NCBI RefSeq assembly: GCF_003058325.1
Contig: NZ_CP028843.1
Location: 5,685,001-5,749,000 of the forward strand
Reading direction: 5' to 3'
DNA: 64,000 nucleotides
Origin: Methylobacterium currus
GTDB lineage: Bacteria; Pseudomonadota; Alphaproteobacteria; Rhizobiales; Beijerinckiaceae
This document shows positions 63,631 to 64,000 of this stretch, in pieces. The first letter of the stretch is position 1. Every line of letters begins with the position of its first letter. The translations under genes and the position numbers were made by a program. The notes beneath the pieces were generated by a model. The model ran no database searches and was not told the DNA's origin. It worked only from the letters and a program-made list of their open reading frames with translations.

Positions 63631-64000
63631 CTACTGGTCCTGCGCGCCGGCCTCGAAGCCGGGATTCATCCCGTCGACGGCCGGGGCCGGACGCCGGACA
63701 CGCGCCGCGGGCCGGGGGGCCGCGCTCGCCGTCGGGGCGGCGCCGGACAGGCCGAGGCGGGTGGCGAGCGACAGGGCCCGCGCCTCCGAGAAGCGCAGGT
63801 GGCAGAAGCCGTGCGAGCCCTCGCGGACATAGGCGCGGCAGAACTGCTCCCGGTCGGCCGAGAAGGCGGCCTGCTCGGTCACGATCGGCCGCACGTCCTC
63901 GCGCCGGGCGCGCTGGGTCATCACCTTGTAGTTCTCGCGCACCGCCTTGTCGGCGGCACCGCGGGCCGAGTCGAATTCCTGGGCCCGCGGCAGCAGCGTG
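63631..64000 (-). CDS. Hypothetical protein, N-terminus beyond the right edge
   Basis: The minus-strand frame is open from the window edge to a stop at 63631 (about 122 codons present). Codons continue upstream of the GTG at 63942 with plausible sequence (LLPRAQEFDSARGAADKAV), so the gene is partial. Visible parts are REDVRPIVTEQAAFSADREQ and VREGSHGFCHLRFSEARALS, then a proline/alanine/arginine-rich tail. Two cysteines (FCRAYV, FCHLRF) are 16 apart. I do not recognise the family. Confidence 0.6.
   Translation of the reverse strand, partial: TLLPRAQEFDSARGAADKAVRENYKVMTQRARREDVRPIVTEQAAFSADREQFCRAYVREGSHGFCHLRFSEARALSLATRLGLSGAAPTASAAPRPAARVRRPAPAVDGMNPGFEAGAQDQ

Overview
The window is about 64 kb of very GC-rich DNA, dense with genes on both strands, with no rRNA, tRNA, CRISPR array, prophage or intact insertion sequence that I can recognise. 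Gene content suggests an alphaproteobacterium of the order Hyphomicrobiales, most likely Methylobacterium or a close relative. The signs are a PQQ-type sugar dehydrogenase, a thiamine riboswitch before thiC, an HWE-type kinase fused to a receiver, flhA with a CtrA-like box, many short high-GC palindromic repeats, and frequent ATGA or GTGA stop/start overlaps. The genus is an inference from content and style, not from a marker gene.

Layout. Positions 1-8 kb hold a catabolic island: two MFS anion symporters, an RraA-like aldolase, a DUF1932 dehydrogenase, a YdiJ-type FAD/Fe-S dehydrogenase and an IclR regulator. Four of these six genes are broken. A group III truncated haemoglobin follows. From 8.5 to 21.4 kb one minus-strand operon of ten genes runs almost without gaps: four glycosyltransferases, a NodB-like deacetylase, a fused double-ATPase ABC protein, a CmcI-like protein, a family 5 binding protein and two permeases. 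This operon carries a MITE-like element inside the binding protein's signal peptide, a related element at the glycosyltransferase/deacetylase junction, and a 12-bp coding minisatellite. From 22 to 30.5 kb come a cytochrome c with a PQQ sorbosone-type dehydrogenase, an amidase, PBP1A, a class I amidotransferase, an acyltransferase and an HNH nuclease.

From 30.7 to 37.1 kb a TPP riboswitch and thiC are followed after 12 nt by a GAF/PAS histidine kinase, a single-domain receiver and a receiver-HWE kinase. A polysaccharide flippase and a GNAT protein of the BioF2/CelD type follow. From 39.6 to 54.9 kb lie trmO, AMP nucleosidase, a GGDEF/EAL protein with a degenerate MHYT-like sensor, a gamma carbonic anhydrase, a Gfo/Idh oxidoreductase, flhA, two stress-type envelope proteins, a LysE exporter, an amber-interrupted NHL-repeat protein, a FUSC exporter and a PheC-like periplasmic dehydratase. 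From 55.1 to 61.8 kb a second catabolic operon combines a fused TRAP permease and its binding protein with an LtnD-like dehydrogenase, a split transketolase and a short-chain dehydrogenase. The window ends with a peroxiredoxin, YqgE/AlgH and a gene cut by the right edge.

Reading the whole: the two strongest leads are the glyco-ABC operon, with its in-frame mobile palindromic elements, and the TRAP-transketolase operon. A caution applies throughout. Several broken frames are single-base losses in G/C runs, so some apparent pseudogenes may be assembly errors.
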